Part shown: positions 25,517 through 34,522 of the stretch, one piece after another
How the letters are laid out: each line of letters starts with the position of its first letter
How positions within the stretch are numbered: the first letter of the stretch is position 1
Assembly (NCBI GenBank): GCA_030059665.1
Contig: JANVYR010000001.1
Coordinates: 769,668-832,086, forward strand
Direction: 5' to 3'
DNA length: 62,419 nt
From: Candidatus Calditenuis fumarioli
GTDB taxonomy: Archaea; Thermoproteota; Nitrososphaeria_A; Caldarchaeales; Calditenuaceae
Program-made: the position numbers and the translations under genes
Notes under the pieces: model-generated
Databases searched by the model: none
What the model was told of the DNA's origin: nothing
Seen by the model: only the letters and a program-made list of their open reading frames with translations

Positions 25517-25807
25517 TCATTTCGTGAATTGTGTTGCTATTTTCAGCAAGTCATCTAACTCCTTCTGGTGCCTGAGGGCGACGACGCGGGACCTTCCGAC
25601 CTCGTGGACCGTGACTATCCCCGCCTTCCGGAGCGTGGCCACGTGACGGTAGATCGCGCTGTAGCGGACCTTGAGCGCCCTGGACAGGGCCTTGATGTGA
25701 AGTGGTCTGTCCGTCTCGGCGATGAGCTTGATGATCCGGAGCCTGGTCCTGTTTCCGAGCGCTCCTAGGACGTCCGCCACCCTGTCGATCAGCTCGTTCT
25801 CCAGCAC
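25517..25807 (-). CDS. ArsR-type winged-helix regulator
   Basis: 96 residues from a GTG at 25807, exactly one promoter length from TATTAAT at 25830-25836. The domain is a single winged helix: DVLGALGNRTRLRIIKLI, then recognition helix SRALKVRYSAIYRHVATL, and wing HEVGRSRVVAL. No metal-binding cysteines are present, so it is probably not a metal sensor. It lies between two S-component genes, and a 16-bp palindrome stands next to the promoter of the second, which makes both transporters its likely targets. Confidence 0.85.
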   Translation of the reverse strand: MLENELIDRVADVLGALGNRTRLRIIKLIAETDRPLHIKALSRALKVRYSAIYRHVATLRKAGIVTVHEVGRSRVVALRHQKELDDLLKIATQFTK

Positions 25808-25829
25808 ACCTTAACACTTCGAAGGCATC

Positions 25830-25836
25830 TATTAAT
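25830..25836 (-). promoter_or_regulatory. TATA box of the ArsR-type gene
   Basis: TATTAAT centred 26 bases from the GTG at 25807; leaderless transcript predicted. Confidence 0.6.
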
Positions 25837-25874
25837 CCAATTCCGAGCAAACTTCCGGTCGACGGCGGCTGAAT

Positions 25875-25890
25875 TACTCAGATCTGAGTA
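25875..25890. promoter_or_regulatory. 16-bp perfect palindrome, probable operator
   Basis: TACTCAGATCTGAGTA reads the same on both strands. It is 14 bases upstream of the TATA box of the second S-component and lies in the 123-base divergent region shared with the ArsR-type gene. The position and symmetry suit binding of a homodimeric winged-helix regulator. The same sequence was not seen upstream of the first S-component. Confidence 0.6.
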
Positions 25891-25904
25891 GGTACGCAGA
25901 GTTG

Positions 25905-25911
25905 TTTAAAA
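25905..25911 (+). promoter_or_regulatory. TATA box of S-component 2
   Basis: TTTAAAA, centred 23 bases from the GTG at 25931; leaderless transcript likely. Confidence 0.6.
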
Positions 25912-25930
25912 CCCCAGAGGGCCGGGGGGT

Positions 25931-26545
25931 GTGGACACCAAGGAGCTCGCTGCCGGGACCTCGACCGCGGCGATCTCCGCGGCCATGGCGCTGCTTCCCC
26001 TGAGCTTCTCATACCCCCCGATACCCTACCTGAAGTTCGATCTGGCCGAGGTGCCGGTGTTCCTGGCGCTGCTGGGCTTCGGGCCGACCGCGGGCTTCCT
26101 CTCGGCGACGGTCTACCTCTTCGCGCTCCTGCTGATGGGGCAGTTCTCGCCGCTGGGGCCGTTGATGAAGTACGCCGCAGTGGTCTCGACCTTCCTCGGC
26201 ATCTGGGCCGGCCTGAGGCTCATCGGCAGGTCCGGGCCCCGGGCTAAGCTCGTCCTCTCGGGGACGCTCGGCGCCGCCCTCAGGATAGCGGTGATGACCG
26301 CGCTCAACTACCTGGTGCTTGTGGTCTTCTTCCCCGATTTCCTGGGGTTCGCGGTCGGCGCGCTCTCCGCCTTCATGGGGACCAAGCTGGATCCGGGGAC
26401 GGTCGGCCTGCTGCTGGTGCTGGCGCACACCGCCCTTTACAACGCACTCCACACCGTGATGAGCCTCGCGCTCTCGGTGGCGGTGCTGAAAGGCGTGATG
26501 GCCGCAGGGGCACCCAGGCCCGGCTGGAGGCCCTGGATCGTCTGA
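25931..26545 (+). CDS. RibU-like ECF transporter S-component (2)
   Basis: 204 residues from a GTG at 25931 that fits the TTTAAAA box. Six helices are predicted, with PIPYLKFDLAEVPVFLALLG and FGPTAGFLSATVYL in the same place as in the paralogue at 24778, and LVLAHTALYNALHTVMSL in helix 6, matching LMTTLNGVFNAIHVFVS there. It probably takes up a flavin or another cofactor. No energising module is adjacent, so it would share one encoded elsewhere. Confidence 0.75.
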   Translation: MDTKELAAGTSTAAISAAMALLPLSFSYPPIPYLKFDLAEVPVFLALLGFGPTAGFLSATVYLFALLLMGQFSPLGPLMKYAAVVSTFLGIWAGLRLIGRSGPRAKLVLSGTLGAALRIAVMTALNYLVLVVFFPDFLGFAVGALSAFMGTKLDPGTVGLLLVLAHTALYNALHTVMSLALSVAVLKGVMAAGAPRPGWRPWIV

Positions 26546-26553
26546 CGGACAGA

Positions 26554-27819
26554 TCACTCGTAACGCAGCGCCTTCACCGGATCGAGCCTCCCCGCCCTCC
26601 ACGCGGGATAGATGCCGGCTAGCACGCTGATCATCAGAGCGAACCCAAAGGCCATGAGGGTCATCTCCGGCGATATCACCGGGGTTATCTGCAGTGACGT
26701 CTGAGAGGCTCCTCCGAAAGGAGGGCCACCGAACCCGCCTGCGCCCCTTACGGGCCCGCCAGCAGGGACCCTTGGCGCAAAGGACGTCAGCACCGACGGG
26801 AGCAGGTAGGAGCCCACAGAGCCAATCGCGATCCCCAAAAGGCCTCCGAAGACCCCGATCAGGAAAGCCTCGGTCAGGAATATCATCAGGACCTCCCTGT
26901 CCCTGTAGCCGAAGGCCTTCATCACGCCGATCTCCTTGGTCCGTTCGACCACCGAGATGACCATGATGTTGGTGATGCCGAGCCCGGCGACCGCCAGCGA
27001 GATGGCCGCCACGGAGGCCAGCAGCAACCCGAACGAGGCGATGATCCCGCTCACCGTCTCCGACAGCGCCTGGACCGAAACGATCCTGGCGTTGTTGCCG
27101 TACATGACCGTCAGCTGGTCCACAAGGTCCTGGACGTAGTCCACCGAGCTGGCCCTGACCAGTATCAGGTTGTAGTCCCTCCTGTTGGTGAGCGTCTTGA
27201 CCGCGTCGAGCGGTAAGAAGACCGAGCCGTCGATGGAGACGAACGCGGAGGCGCCGTACCTGTCAAGCACACCGCTGACTATGACTGTGATCCTTCGGGA
27301 GAAGGTCTGGAACCTCTGCTCGAGGATTAGGGGCTGGTTGACGAAGACCTGCCTGTTGCCTCCCGCGCTGGGCGGGAACGTCACGTCGTACCCTGCCAGA
27401 CCGATGGGCGCGGTGGTGGGCGGATACGGCTGCCCCTCGATCAGCTTCAGTTCGCCCAGCAGCAAGGGGAGCTGTTCTGGCCTGACCCCGATCACTGTGA
27501 GCTCCACGTCCTGACCGGAGACGGTCATGTAGGCCCTCGTCGAAACCATTGGGATCACGGCCTCCACGTTCGGGAGCGACGAGATCATTGCCACGTCAGC
27601 GTCTGTCAGCTGCGTCCTCCCGAAGGGCGTGATGACGATGCTCGTGGGGCCAAGAGTCTGGAGCGACCTGACAACCGATTGCTGGACGCCAGCGGTCTGG
27701 GAGGTGAGCGCTATGACCGAGGCGACGCCTATGGCTATCGCGAGCATCAGCAGGAATACCCGCAGCCTCTTCTCGCGCCAGTGCCTCAGGCTCAGGAAGA
27801 AAACGTCGCTCGCCCTCAT
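26554..27819 (-). CDS. MacB/FtsX-type ABC transporter permease
   Basis: 421 residues, ATG at 27819 overlapping the upstream stop (ATGA). One N-terminal helix (FLLMLAIAIGVASVIAL), a large extracytoplasmic MacB-PCD domain (about 45-260), then three C-terminal helices with the FtsX signature VVERTKEIGVMKAFGYRDREVL near 290. An extracellular loop between the last helices has a Gly/Pro-rich insert (RGAGGFGGPPFGGASQ) not usual in the family. It forms an exporter or mechanotransmission complex with the ATPase at 29765 and the surface protein between them. Confidence 0.9.
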   Translation of the reverse strand: MRASDVFFLSLRHWREKRLRVFLLMLAIAIGVASVIALTSQTAGVQQSVVRSLQTLGPTSIVITPFGRTQLTDADVAMISSLPNVEAVIPMVSTRAYMTVSGQDVELTVIGVRPEQLPLLLGELKLIEGQPYPPTTAPIGLAGYDVTFPPSAGGNRQVFVNQPLILEQRFQTFSRRITVIVSGVLDRYGASAFVSIDGSVFLPLDAVKTLTNRRDYNLILVRASSVDYVQDLVDQLTVMYGNNARIVSVQALSETVSGIIASFGLLLASVAAISLAVAGLGITNIMVISVVERTKEIGVMKAFGYRDREVLMIFLTEAFLIGVFGGLLGIAIGSVGSYLLPSVLTSFAPRVPAGGPVRGAGGFGGPPFGGASQTSLQITPVISPEMTLMAFGFALMISVLAGIYPAWRAGRLDPVKALRYE

Positions 27820-29768
27820 CGCCTGAACCTCCTCCCCACGAAGAGGCCAACTCCTAACCCAACCACCGCCGTGATGACCGGCAGGATCAGTCCCTGCGTT
27901 TGGACTTGCTGTGTTGCCTGTGCGGTCTGGCGCGCTCCACCTCCGAACCGACCACCGAACTGCCCTGCCGACTGGCCTCCGCCGATCGGCACGGTGACCG
28001 ACAGCCTCTCCGTGTGCTGCTCGCCCATCTCGTCCCTGTATGCCACCAGCAGCGGTATCTGGACGGGCCCTGGCCTGGTCGCGTTCGGAGCCACGAATGT
28101 GAAGGTCACCGAGGTCGGAGTGTTGACCGCGACGTCTCCGAGGAAGGTCCTCGACTGTCCGAAGGACCTGACCTCAGAGCCACGATCGACGCTGACCGAT
28201 GTAGCGATCGCCCTCGCGGTTCCCGTGTTCACCAGAACGAGGGTGACGGAGAAGGTCTGTCCCGGAGCCGGTCTCTCGGGCAGCACGGTGTAGTCCACGA
28301 TCTCGAACTTCCTGATCCCCTTCACGAGGACGCCCAGCTGCCTCTGCTCAGACTTCTGGACGTTGTCGGGCCCGTAGTACCTCACTCCCACGTTAAGTGT
28401 CAGCGATGTCGGCGCGTCGCTGGGGACGAAGAGGCCCACCGAGAACCTCCTCTCCTCGTTCGGCTGGAGGGATTCGACAGAGAGGACCGCATCGGAGATC
28501 CAGGTGGCCGTGCCAGACTGGAGCAGCTCGACCGTCAGCGCGTTCAGGACGGATCCTCCCACGTTCCTGACGACCAGGGTCACGTTGTTCACCATTCCCG
28601 AGTAGATCACCGTCGGCGATACCCTCACGTCGAGGGGCGACAACAGCTCCCTAGGCTTCGCGGAGACGAAGAACGTGATCGACCTGGTCTCGGTCCTGAG
28701 CTGGTTGGCGTCGTCGAGGTAGCTGAGCGTCAGGGTGACCGGAACAGACGGGGCGGTCGTCTCGGCGAGGTAGAGCCTCAACGGGATCGCTACGCTCTCA
28801 CCGATTTCTATCGAGTCGATGTGGAACCTCCCGTCGGATCCGATCATGATTATCGGGAGACCCACCGAGACCAGCACGGTCAGGTCCCTCACCGAGGACG
28901 TACCTGTGTTGGATAGCCTCAGGGTTACGTCGTTGACCTGCTGCATCACGAGCTCCGAGGCCGACGCCTCCACTAGCAGGTTGGGGACCTTCGGGTAATC
29001 CGCAACGAAATCGACCGTTTTCGTCACGGTCTTCTGGTTCAGGTATGGATCGAGGTAGCTCACGGATAGCGCCAGCGAGATCGACGCTCCTGCGAGGTTC
29101 GGAGGGATGTAAATCCTTACCCTCACTTTCGCAGCCTTACCCGCCTCCAGGTCGCCCAAATCTATCGTTCTGTCGAGCACGCTGATCTGCTGCTGGGAGG
29201 ACACCTCGAGTCGCAAGTTGCGGGCCGTGCCGGTGCCAGCGTTCTGGACCGACAGCTCCACGGTGTTCTGCGTTCCTGCAACCACTGACGATCTCGATGC
29301 GATCACCCTCAGGTCGGTCGTCCCGAGAACCCTTACCGGCAGCGAGACGGTTCCGGAGAACGTGGTGTCGTCGGACCTCGTGCCGGTGATCAGCGCCTGG
29401 ACCTGATAGGTGCCTAGCTGCAGGGCTTCTGCCAGGTTGAGCCTGAAGGTTACTGTCACCGACTGACCGGGCTGCATCGCCGGAATGTAGACTGACGGTC
29501 TGGGATCTCCATTTGCGGATTCGAACCCGTCCGGTAGGAGGAGGGTTACGGTGCCGTAACGCAGCTGGATCTTCCCCGTGTGGAGGAGCGTGATCGTCAG
29601 AGGGGCCCCAAAACTTCCAGGTCCCACCTCGACGGGCGACCCTCCCTCGGACCATCTCACGTCGGTCACGGCGATGTCCCCGACCTCCTGCGGAAAGGCC
29701 GGGATTGGAGCAAGAGCGACTACACCTAGGATGACCAGGGCCGCAAGGACGAACGCAGCGCCCCTCAA
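27816..29768 (-). CDS. Secreted, membrane-anchored CARDB/NEW3-repeat protein (COG1361-like)
   Basis: 650 residues from a TTG at 29768 overlapping the ATPase stop (TTGA). A signal peptide spans about residues 1-26. Five or more beta-sandwich repeats of about 110 residues follow, each with the pattern N-x-V-T-L-x-V-x-N-x-G-T/G and a bounded L-x-P-G/N-E segment, as in CARDB/NEW3 domains. A Gly/Gln-rich linker (GGGQSAGQFGGRFGGG) precedes a C-terminal helix and an Arg-rich stop anchor. COG1361 proteins commonly lie between MacB-like ATPase and permease genes in archaea. It is probably the extracellular partner of the exporter; its cargo is unknown. Confidence 0.85.
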   Translation of the reverse strand: MRGAAFVLAALVILGVVALAPIPAFPQEVGDIAVTDVRWSEGGSPVEVGPGSFGAPLTITLLHTGKIQLRYGTVTLLLPDGFESANGDPRPSVYIPAMQPGQSVTVTFRLNLAEALQLGTYQVQALITGTRSDDTTFSGTVSLPVRVLGTTDLRVIASRSSVVAGTQNTVELSVQNAGTGTARNLRLEVSSQQQISVLDRTIDLGDLEAGKAAKVRVRIYIPPNLAGASISLALSVSYLDPYLNQKTVTKTVDFVADYPKVPNLLVEASASELVMQQVNDVTLRLSNTGTSSVRDLTVLVSVGLPIIMIGSDGRFHIDSIEIGESVAIPLRLYLAETTAPSVPVTLTLSYLDDANQLRTETRSITFFVSAKPRELLSPLDVRVSPTVIYSGMVNNVTLVVRNVGGSVLNALTVELLQSGTATWISDAVLSVESLQPNEERRFSVGLFVPSDAPTSLTLNVGVRYYGPDNVQKSEQRQLGVLVKGIRKFEIVDYTVLPERPAPGQTFSVTLVLVNTGTARAIATSVSVDRGSEVRSFGQSRTFLGDVAVNTPTSVTFTFVAPNATRPGPVQIPLLVAYRDEMGEQHTERLSVTVPIGGGQSAGQFGGRFGGGARQTAQATQQVQTQGLILPVITAVVGLGVGLFVGRRFRR

Positions 29769-30445
29769 TTCCTCCTCACCTCGCTCTCCACCCTGCCATC
29801 CCTCATCCGGACGATCCTGTCTGCGTACTCCGCGATCTCGAGGTTGTGCGTCACCAGCAGTATCGTCTTCCCCTCGCGCTTGTTGATTTCCCGCAGGAGC
29901 TCGACGACGTTCTTCGCGTTGGCGGAGTCGAGGTTCCCCGTCGGCTCGTCGGCCAGTATCACCGAGGGGTTGTTGACAAGGGCCCTCGCGATGGCGACCC
30001 TCTGCTGCTCCCCTCCCGAGAGCTCCGTAGGTTTCTTCGAGGCCTTGTTCTCCATTCCCAACCTGGCCAGCATCTCGAGCGCCCTCCGCCTCCGCTCGGA
30101 TCTGGGGACGCCGGCGGCGATCAGCGGTAGCTCCACGTTCTCCAGTGCCGTCAGGTGCGACAGAAGGTTGAAGGTCTGGAAGACGAATCCCAGTTCCTTC
30201 CGCCTGAGCTCGTTAAGTCCTGACCTGCCGAGCGAGGTGTAGGAGGTGCCGTTGAGGACTATGTCGCCCTTCGTGGGGAGGTCCAGCGCACCAACTAGGT
30301 TCAGCAGCGTCGTCTTCCCCGAGCCGGACGGCCCAACGACCGCCACGAACTCGCCGTCCTCGATCCTCAGGGTTACGCCCCTCAGCGCCGGATATTCGAC
30401 GCTCCCGGTCCTGTAGACCTTCCAGACGTCGATCAGTTCCAGCAT
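29765..30445 (-). CDS. LolD/MacB-type ABC transporter ATP-binding protein
   Basis: 226 residues. Walker A GPSGSGKTTLLN near 40, Q-loop FQTFNLL near 90, signature LSGGEQQRVAIARAL near 142, Walker B VILADEPTGNLD near 160 and the switch histidine in LLVTHN. It is the first gene of a three-gene unit, with the promoter TTTAAG at 30472-30477 predicting a nearly leaderless mRNA. It energises the permease encoded at 26554. Confidence 0.95.
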   Translation of the reverse strand: MLELIDVWKVYRTGSVEYPALRGVTLRIEDGEFVAVVGPSGSGKTTLLNLVGALDLPTKGDIVLNGTSYTSLGRSGLNELRRKELGFVFQTFNLLSHLTALENVELPLIAAGVPRSERRRRALEMLARLGMENKASKKPTELSGGEQQRVAIARALVNNPSVILADEPTGNLDSANAKNVVELLREINKREGKTILLVTHNLEIAEYADRIVRMRDGRVESEVRRN

Positions 30446-30471
30446 TTCGCGATGCTTCTTGAAAACGTTGA

Positions 30472-30477
30472 TTTAAG
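30472..30477 (-). promoter_or_regulatory. TATA box of the ABC exporter operon
   Basis: CTTAAA on the minus strand, centred 29 bases from the ATG at 30445. Confidence 0.55.
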
Positions 30478-30601
30478 CGAGATGGACGAATCGTCTAAGG
30501 GAGCTAGTGCGAACCCGCAGGCGGCCTGAGGGTTTTGCAACTCCACCGGCGACATTGGTTTAAGGGTAGGGAACCCGCAATCACCCCTGAGGCGCTCGGA
30601 T

Positions 30602-32317
30602 TTGGAGGTAATTGACTGTGATGTGGTCGTGGTCGGCTCAGGCCTCGCGGGGCTGAGGGCCGCGATAGAGGCCGCCCGCGTCGGCGGTCCCAAGCTCAGG
30701 GTCGCGGTCGTGACCAAGACGCAGCCGATGAGGTCCCACAGCGTCTCCGCCGAGGGAGGGACGGCCGCGGTGCTTTACCCGGAGGAGGGGGACTCCTTCG
30801 AGTCGCACATGTGGGACACCGTGAAGGGCAGCGACTTCCTGGCGGACCAGGACGCGGTCGAGCTCTTCGTCAGAGAGGCTCCCAAGGAGATAATCCAGCT
30901 GGAGCACTGGGGGATGCCCTGGGCCAGGAGGGAGGACGGCAAGATAGCGCAGCGCTACTTCGGAGGCCAGTCCTATCCGAGGGCCTGCTTCGCGGAGGAC
31001 AGGGTGGGCTTCTTCGAGATGAGCACGCTCTACACCACGTGCCTCAGGCACGACAACATCGAGTTCTACGACGAGCGCTGCGCGACCGCAATCGTCCACG
31101 AGGACGGAGGCAGGTTCGCGGGGGTGGTGGCCTACGACATCAAAAGCGGTGACCTCGAGTACTTCAGGGCCAAAGCGGGGATCATCGCCACCGGCGGTGC
31201 CGGGAGGCTGTACCCATTCGCCTCGTTCGGTCACAGCTCCACGCCAGACGGTCTCGCGATGGCCTTCAGGGCCGGCATACCTCTGAAGGACATGGAGTTC
31301 GTGCAGTTCCACCCTACGGGCCTCGTTCCATCGGGGATCCTCATCACGGAGGCCTCGAGGGGTGAGGGGGGAATTCTCCGCAACTCCAAGGGCGAGCGGT
31401 TCATGGAGCGCTACGCTCCGAAGATGAAGGACCTCGCACCGAGGGACATCGTCTCCAGGTCCATCATGACCGAGATCCGGGAGGGGAGGGGCTTCAAGGA
31501 CGAGGAGAGCGGGTACGAGTACGTCCTGCTGGACCTGACCGTGATAGAGCCGGAGAAGATCGTGAAGAGGCTGACCAGCATCAGGGAGATCTGCCTGAAA
31601 ATGAGGGGGATCGACCCGATCAGCGAGCCGATACCCGTGAGGCCCGTCGCCCACTACTACATGGGAGGGATAGACGTCAACATCAGCGGTGCGACCGAGA
31701 TGCCGGGGCTATGGGCCGCCGGCGAGGCCGCCTGCGTCAGCATCAACGGCGCCAACCGGCTCGGCTCCAACTCAACCACCGAGTGCCTCGTTTGGGGGAG
31801 GATAACGGGCGCTGAGGCGGCGAGGTTCGCGATGAGCCACGACGACCCGGACCCCACAATGGCGACCCTGCAGCAGGAGGAGAAGAGGATCTACGACGTC
31901 CTCCTCGGGCCGGCTCCGAGGGTGGACCCCTACGACGTCAAGGCGGAGCTCCAGAAAACGATGGAGGAGCACTTCCACGTCTTCAGGGAGAAGGGATCGA
32001 TGGAGGAGGGCCTCAGGAAGATCAGGAAGCTCAGGTCCGAGTTCGAGATGGGCGTGGTCGACAAGAGCAGGAGGTACAACACGAACCTCGTCCACGTGCT
32101 GGAGGTAGATGCGATGCTGGCAGTCTCGGAGCTGATCGGTGCGGCCGCGCTTCACAGGACCGAGAGCAGGGGAGCACACTACCGCGTTGATGCGCCGAAG
32201 AGGGACGACGCAAGCTGGCTCAAGCACATACTGCTGAGGAAAACGGCCGAGGGCTTCGCCTTCGACTACAAGCCCGTCGTCATCACGAAGTACCAGCCGC
32301 AGGAGAGGGTCTACTGA
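30602..32317 (+). CDS. sdhA: Succinate dehydrogenase/fumarate reductase flavoprotein subunit
   Basis: 571 residues from a TTG at 30602; a GGTTTAAG box at 30557-30564 gives a short leader. Dinucleotide fold VVVVGSGLAGLRAA at the N-terminus. RSHSVSAEGGTAA contains the histidine that binds FAD covalently in Sdh/Frd flavoproteins. FHPTG and ITEASRGEGG line the active site, with RPVAHYYMGGI and NRLGSNSTTECLV at the C-terminal part of the FAD domain. It oxidises succinate or reduces fumarate. The iron-sulfur and membrane subunits are not adjacent, so it is an isolated sdhA in this window. Confidence 0.93.
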   Translation: MEVIDCDVVVVGSGLAGLRAAIEAARVGGPKLRVAVVTKTQPMRSHSVSAEGGTAAVLYPEEGDSFESHMWDTVKGSDFLADQDAVELFVREAPKEIIQLEHWGMPWARREDGKIAQRYFGGQSYPRACFAEDRVGFFEMSTLYTTCLRHDNIEFYDERCATAIVHEDGGRFAGVVAYDIKSGDLEYFRAKAGIIATGGAGRLYPFASFGHSSTPDGLAMAFRAGIPLKDMEFVQFHPTGLVPSGILITEASRGEGGILRNSKGERFMERYAPKMKDLAPRDIVSRSIMTEIREGRGFKDEESGYEYVLLDLTVIEPEKIVKRLTSIREICLKMRGIDPISEPIPVRPVAHYYMGGIDVNISGATEMPGLWAAGEAACVSINGANRLGSNSTTECLVWGRITGAEAARFAMSHDDPDPTMATLQQEEKRIYDVLLGPAPRVDPYDVKAELQKTMEEHFHVFREKGSMEEGLRKIRKLRSEFEMGVVDKSRRYNTNLVHVLEVDAMLAVSELIGAAALHRTESRGAHYRVDAPKRDDASWLKHILLRKTAEGFAFDYKPVVITKYQPQERVY

Positions 32318-32361
32318 ATAGCTGCGCCGGCGAGGTAGCGCCTTCCCGCTTCGCGTGAACT

Positions 32362-32369
32362 CATATACT
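32362..32369 (+). promoter_or_regulatory. TATA box of the YqaA-like gene
   Basis: CATATACT, centred about 30 bases before the ATG at 32395. Confidence 0.5.
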
Positions 32370-32394
32370 TCTAACCATCGGTGGTGCGGGGCAC

Positions 32395-33018
32395 ATGTTC
32401 TCGGAGCTGACGAGGTGGGCGCTCGAGTTCGCCAGGAACCACCTCCTCCATTACGGCCCCCTGGGTCTCGCGGTCCTCTCCTTCTCCGAGGCCGTCTTCT
32501 TTCCCGTCCCTCCGGACGTCCTGCTGATACCTCTCGTGCTCATCGACCCAGCCAACGGTCCCCTCTACGGGCTGATCACGGTGGCCTTCTCGGTCGCCGG
32601 AGGGCTCTTCGGATACCTGCTGGGAAGGAAGGTGGGGAGGCCCCTGCTGGTCAGGTTGGTGGGAGAGAGTAGGTTGGTGCCCCTCGAGAGGTACTTCCAG
32701 CGTTACGGCGTGATGGCCGTCGGCCTCGCGGCCTTCACCCCCCTTCCCTACAAGGCCTTCACGGTCGGCGCAGGAGCGCTCGGACTCAGGGACTTGCGCG
32801 GATTCACGGTCGCGTCGCTTTTGGGCAGGGCTGGAAGGTTCGTTCCCGAGTCGGTAGTCCTCTCAGTCTACGGCGATCGGGTGATGGAGCTGCTGCTGAC
32901 GTACATCGACGCCATCGGATATGCGACGCTCGTTGCGGCCGCGGTCTACCTCGCCTTCACTCTGCTTCGCCGGAGAGCTCGCGCTCGAGCGCCTTCATCT
33001 CCTCATCGACCATCTTAG
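32395..33018 (+). CDS. YqaA/DedA-type (VTT domain) membrane protein
   Basis: 207 residues with five to six membrane or re-entrant segments. FSEAVFFPVPPDVLLIPLV near residue 30 and AAFTPLPYKAFTVGAGALG near 115 are the two re-entrant proline-rich motifs of the VTT/SNARE-associated family, and GGLFGYLLGRKVG lies between them. Members act as scramblases or transporters for lipid carriers. The C-terminus is Arg-rich, and its last 62 bases overlap the end of the convergent top6B. Confidence 0.85.
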   Translation: MFSELTRWALEFARNHLLHYGPLGLAVLSFSEAVFFPVPPDVLLIPLVLIDPANGPLYGLITVAFSVAGGLFGYLLGRKVGRPLLVRLVGESRLVPLERYFQRYGVMAVGLAAFTPLPYKAFTVGAGALGLRDLRGFTVASLLGRAGRFVPESVVLSVYGDRVMELLLTYIDAIGYATLVAAAVYLAFTLLRRRARARAPSSPHRPS

Positions 33019-34522
33019 CCGTCACGCCGATCGACTTCAGAAGCGGCATCACGTCCGGAGGCTCCGTCCCTGCCACGTACGCCGAGTGCTTAGCTATCAT
33101 CGGGAGGTACCTCGCGTAGACGCTGAGCCTCTTCTTCGCGGCCTCCCGCTTCTCTATCTGGCTGAGGTAGAGCCTGAGGGCCCTGGCGCACTCCCTTATG
33201 GCCATCGTCAGCTCCCTCTCTATCTCCGGCCTGTCGGAGACGGCCTCCTTTCCGACGGTCTTGTAGGGCACCTTGGGCGAACAGATGCTGGTCAGGACCA
33301 GCACCGGCATCCCCTTCTGAACCTTGTAGGAGGGCCAGTCGATCCGCTCGCTGATCACCTTCCAGGAGACGTCCGCCTTCTCGTCGTAGAGCAGCGGTAT
33401 CTTGTTGGCGAACCTCAGCAGCTGTATCTCCTCCGACGGCTCTATCCCCCCTCCGTAGGCGATCGCAGCCTCGACGACGAAGGGTATGCCCGAGTAGCTG
33501 GACGGAGGCCTCTGCACCACGTGGAGGAACTCGGGCCTGTAGATCGACTTCAAACCTGCCTCGATGAACTCGACCCCGACGGGGCTGAGGGTCGAAGTCT
33601 CCGGGGCCCTGAACTTGCCGTACTGCCTGAAGGCCTCCACGAGCCTCGTGACCTCGTCGTGCGTCAGGTCCTTGACCCTCTTCTCCGGATCGATCCCGGC
33701 CAGCTTCAGCACCTCCTCGGCCGTCTTCGGACCGATCCTCTGGAACTCGTTGACCAGGAACGATCTGACGTCCCTGCTCTTGGTGTTAGCGATGAGGCGA
33801 TTCACCGTCTCGACGTCCACTCCGAGCGGGTGAGGCTTCCCCTCCCTCGGAGGCTCCGGCGCCTTCTCGATCACCCTCCTGAAGACGTAGACCCTGCCCT
33901 TCGGGTCGACGAAGACTATGTTGGCGTTGGGGTTGACCACAGCGGTCATCTCGAAGTAGCTCAGGATCTTGGGCCTGCTGGTGCTGTAGTCGCCCTCCAG
34001 CGTGACCCTCACGATCGTCCCCCTCCACCTCTTCGCGTTTGGGTGGACCTTGTGCTCGATGACCTTCGGCTTGTTCTCGACGATGTCGATCATCAGCTTG
34101 TACTCGTGTATCTCCTTCCCTCCCCTGCTGGAGATAACCGTGAAGGGCGTGTTGGTGGTGATCTGTCCGTAAAGGAGCGCCATCGTCCCTCCCACCCCGA
34201 AGGTTCCCCTCGACTGCTTGAAGCCGTACTTGCTGCCGTAGAGGACGGTGCCGAAGGCCTTCGGGATCATCGCGCCGTCGACGCCTATGCCGTTGTCCTT
34301 GACCGTGAGCGTGAAGAAGCGCTCTCCGTTCTCGTCGGCGCTCTCGAGGCTCACCCAGATGTTGGGCAGTATCCTGCCAACCTCCGTCGCGTCGAGGCTG
34401 TTCTCCACCAGCTCCCTGATGCACATGTACAGGGACCTCGCGGGGTTCGAGAAGCCCGCCAGGTCCCGATTCCGGTAGAAGAAGTCCGCTGGGCTGATCT
34501 CCTCGAACCTGACTTCGGTCAT
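32957..34522 (-). CDS. top6B: DNA topoisomerase VI subunit B
   Basis: 521 residues from the ATG at 34522; a TTG 54 bases upstream is less likely because a CAAATAC box lies one promoter length from the ATG. The GHKL ATPase domain shows IRELVENSLDATE, VKDNGIGVDG and GTFGVGGTMALLYGQ. It is followed by a helix-two-turn-helix region and the transducer domain with the switch lysine around VQKGMPVLV. It pairs with Top6A, which is not in this window, to relax and decatenate DNA. Confidence 0.95.
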   Translation of the reverse strand: MTEVRFEEISPADFFYRNRDLAGFSNPARSLYMCIRELVENSLDATEVGRILPNIWVSLESADENGERFFTLTVKDNGIGVDGAMIPKAFGTVLYGSKYGFKQSRGTFGVGGTMALLYGQITTNTPFTVISSRGGKEIHEYKLMIDIVENKPKVIEHKVHPNAKRWRGTIVRVTLEGDYSTSRPKILSYFEMTAVVNPNANIVFVDPKGRVYVFRRVIEKAPEPPREGKPHPLGVDVETVNRLIANTKSRDVRSFLVNEFQRIGPKTAEEVLKLAGIDPEKRVKDLTHDEVTRLVEAFRQYGKFRAPETSTLSPVGVEFIEAGLKSIYRPEFLHVVQRPPSSYSGIPFVVEAAIAYGGGIEPSEEIQLLRFANKIPLLYDEKADVSWKVISERIDWPSYKVQKGMPVLVLTSICSPKVPYKTVGKEAVSDRPEIERELTMAIRECARALRLYLSQIEKREAAKKRLSVYARYLPMIAKHSAYVAGTEPPDVMPLLKSIGVTAKMVDEEMKALERELSGEAE

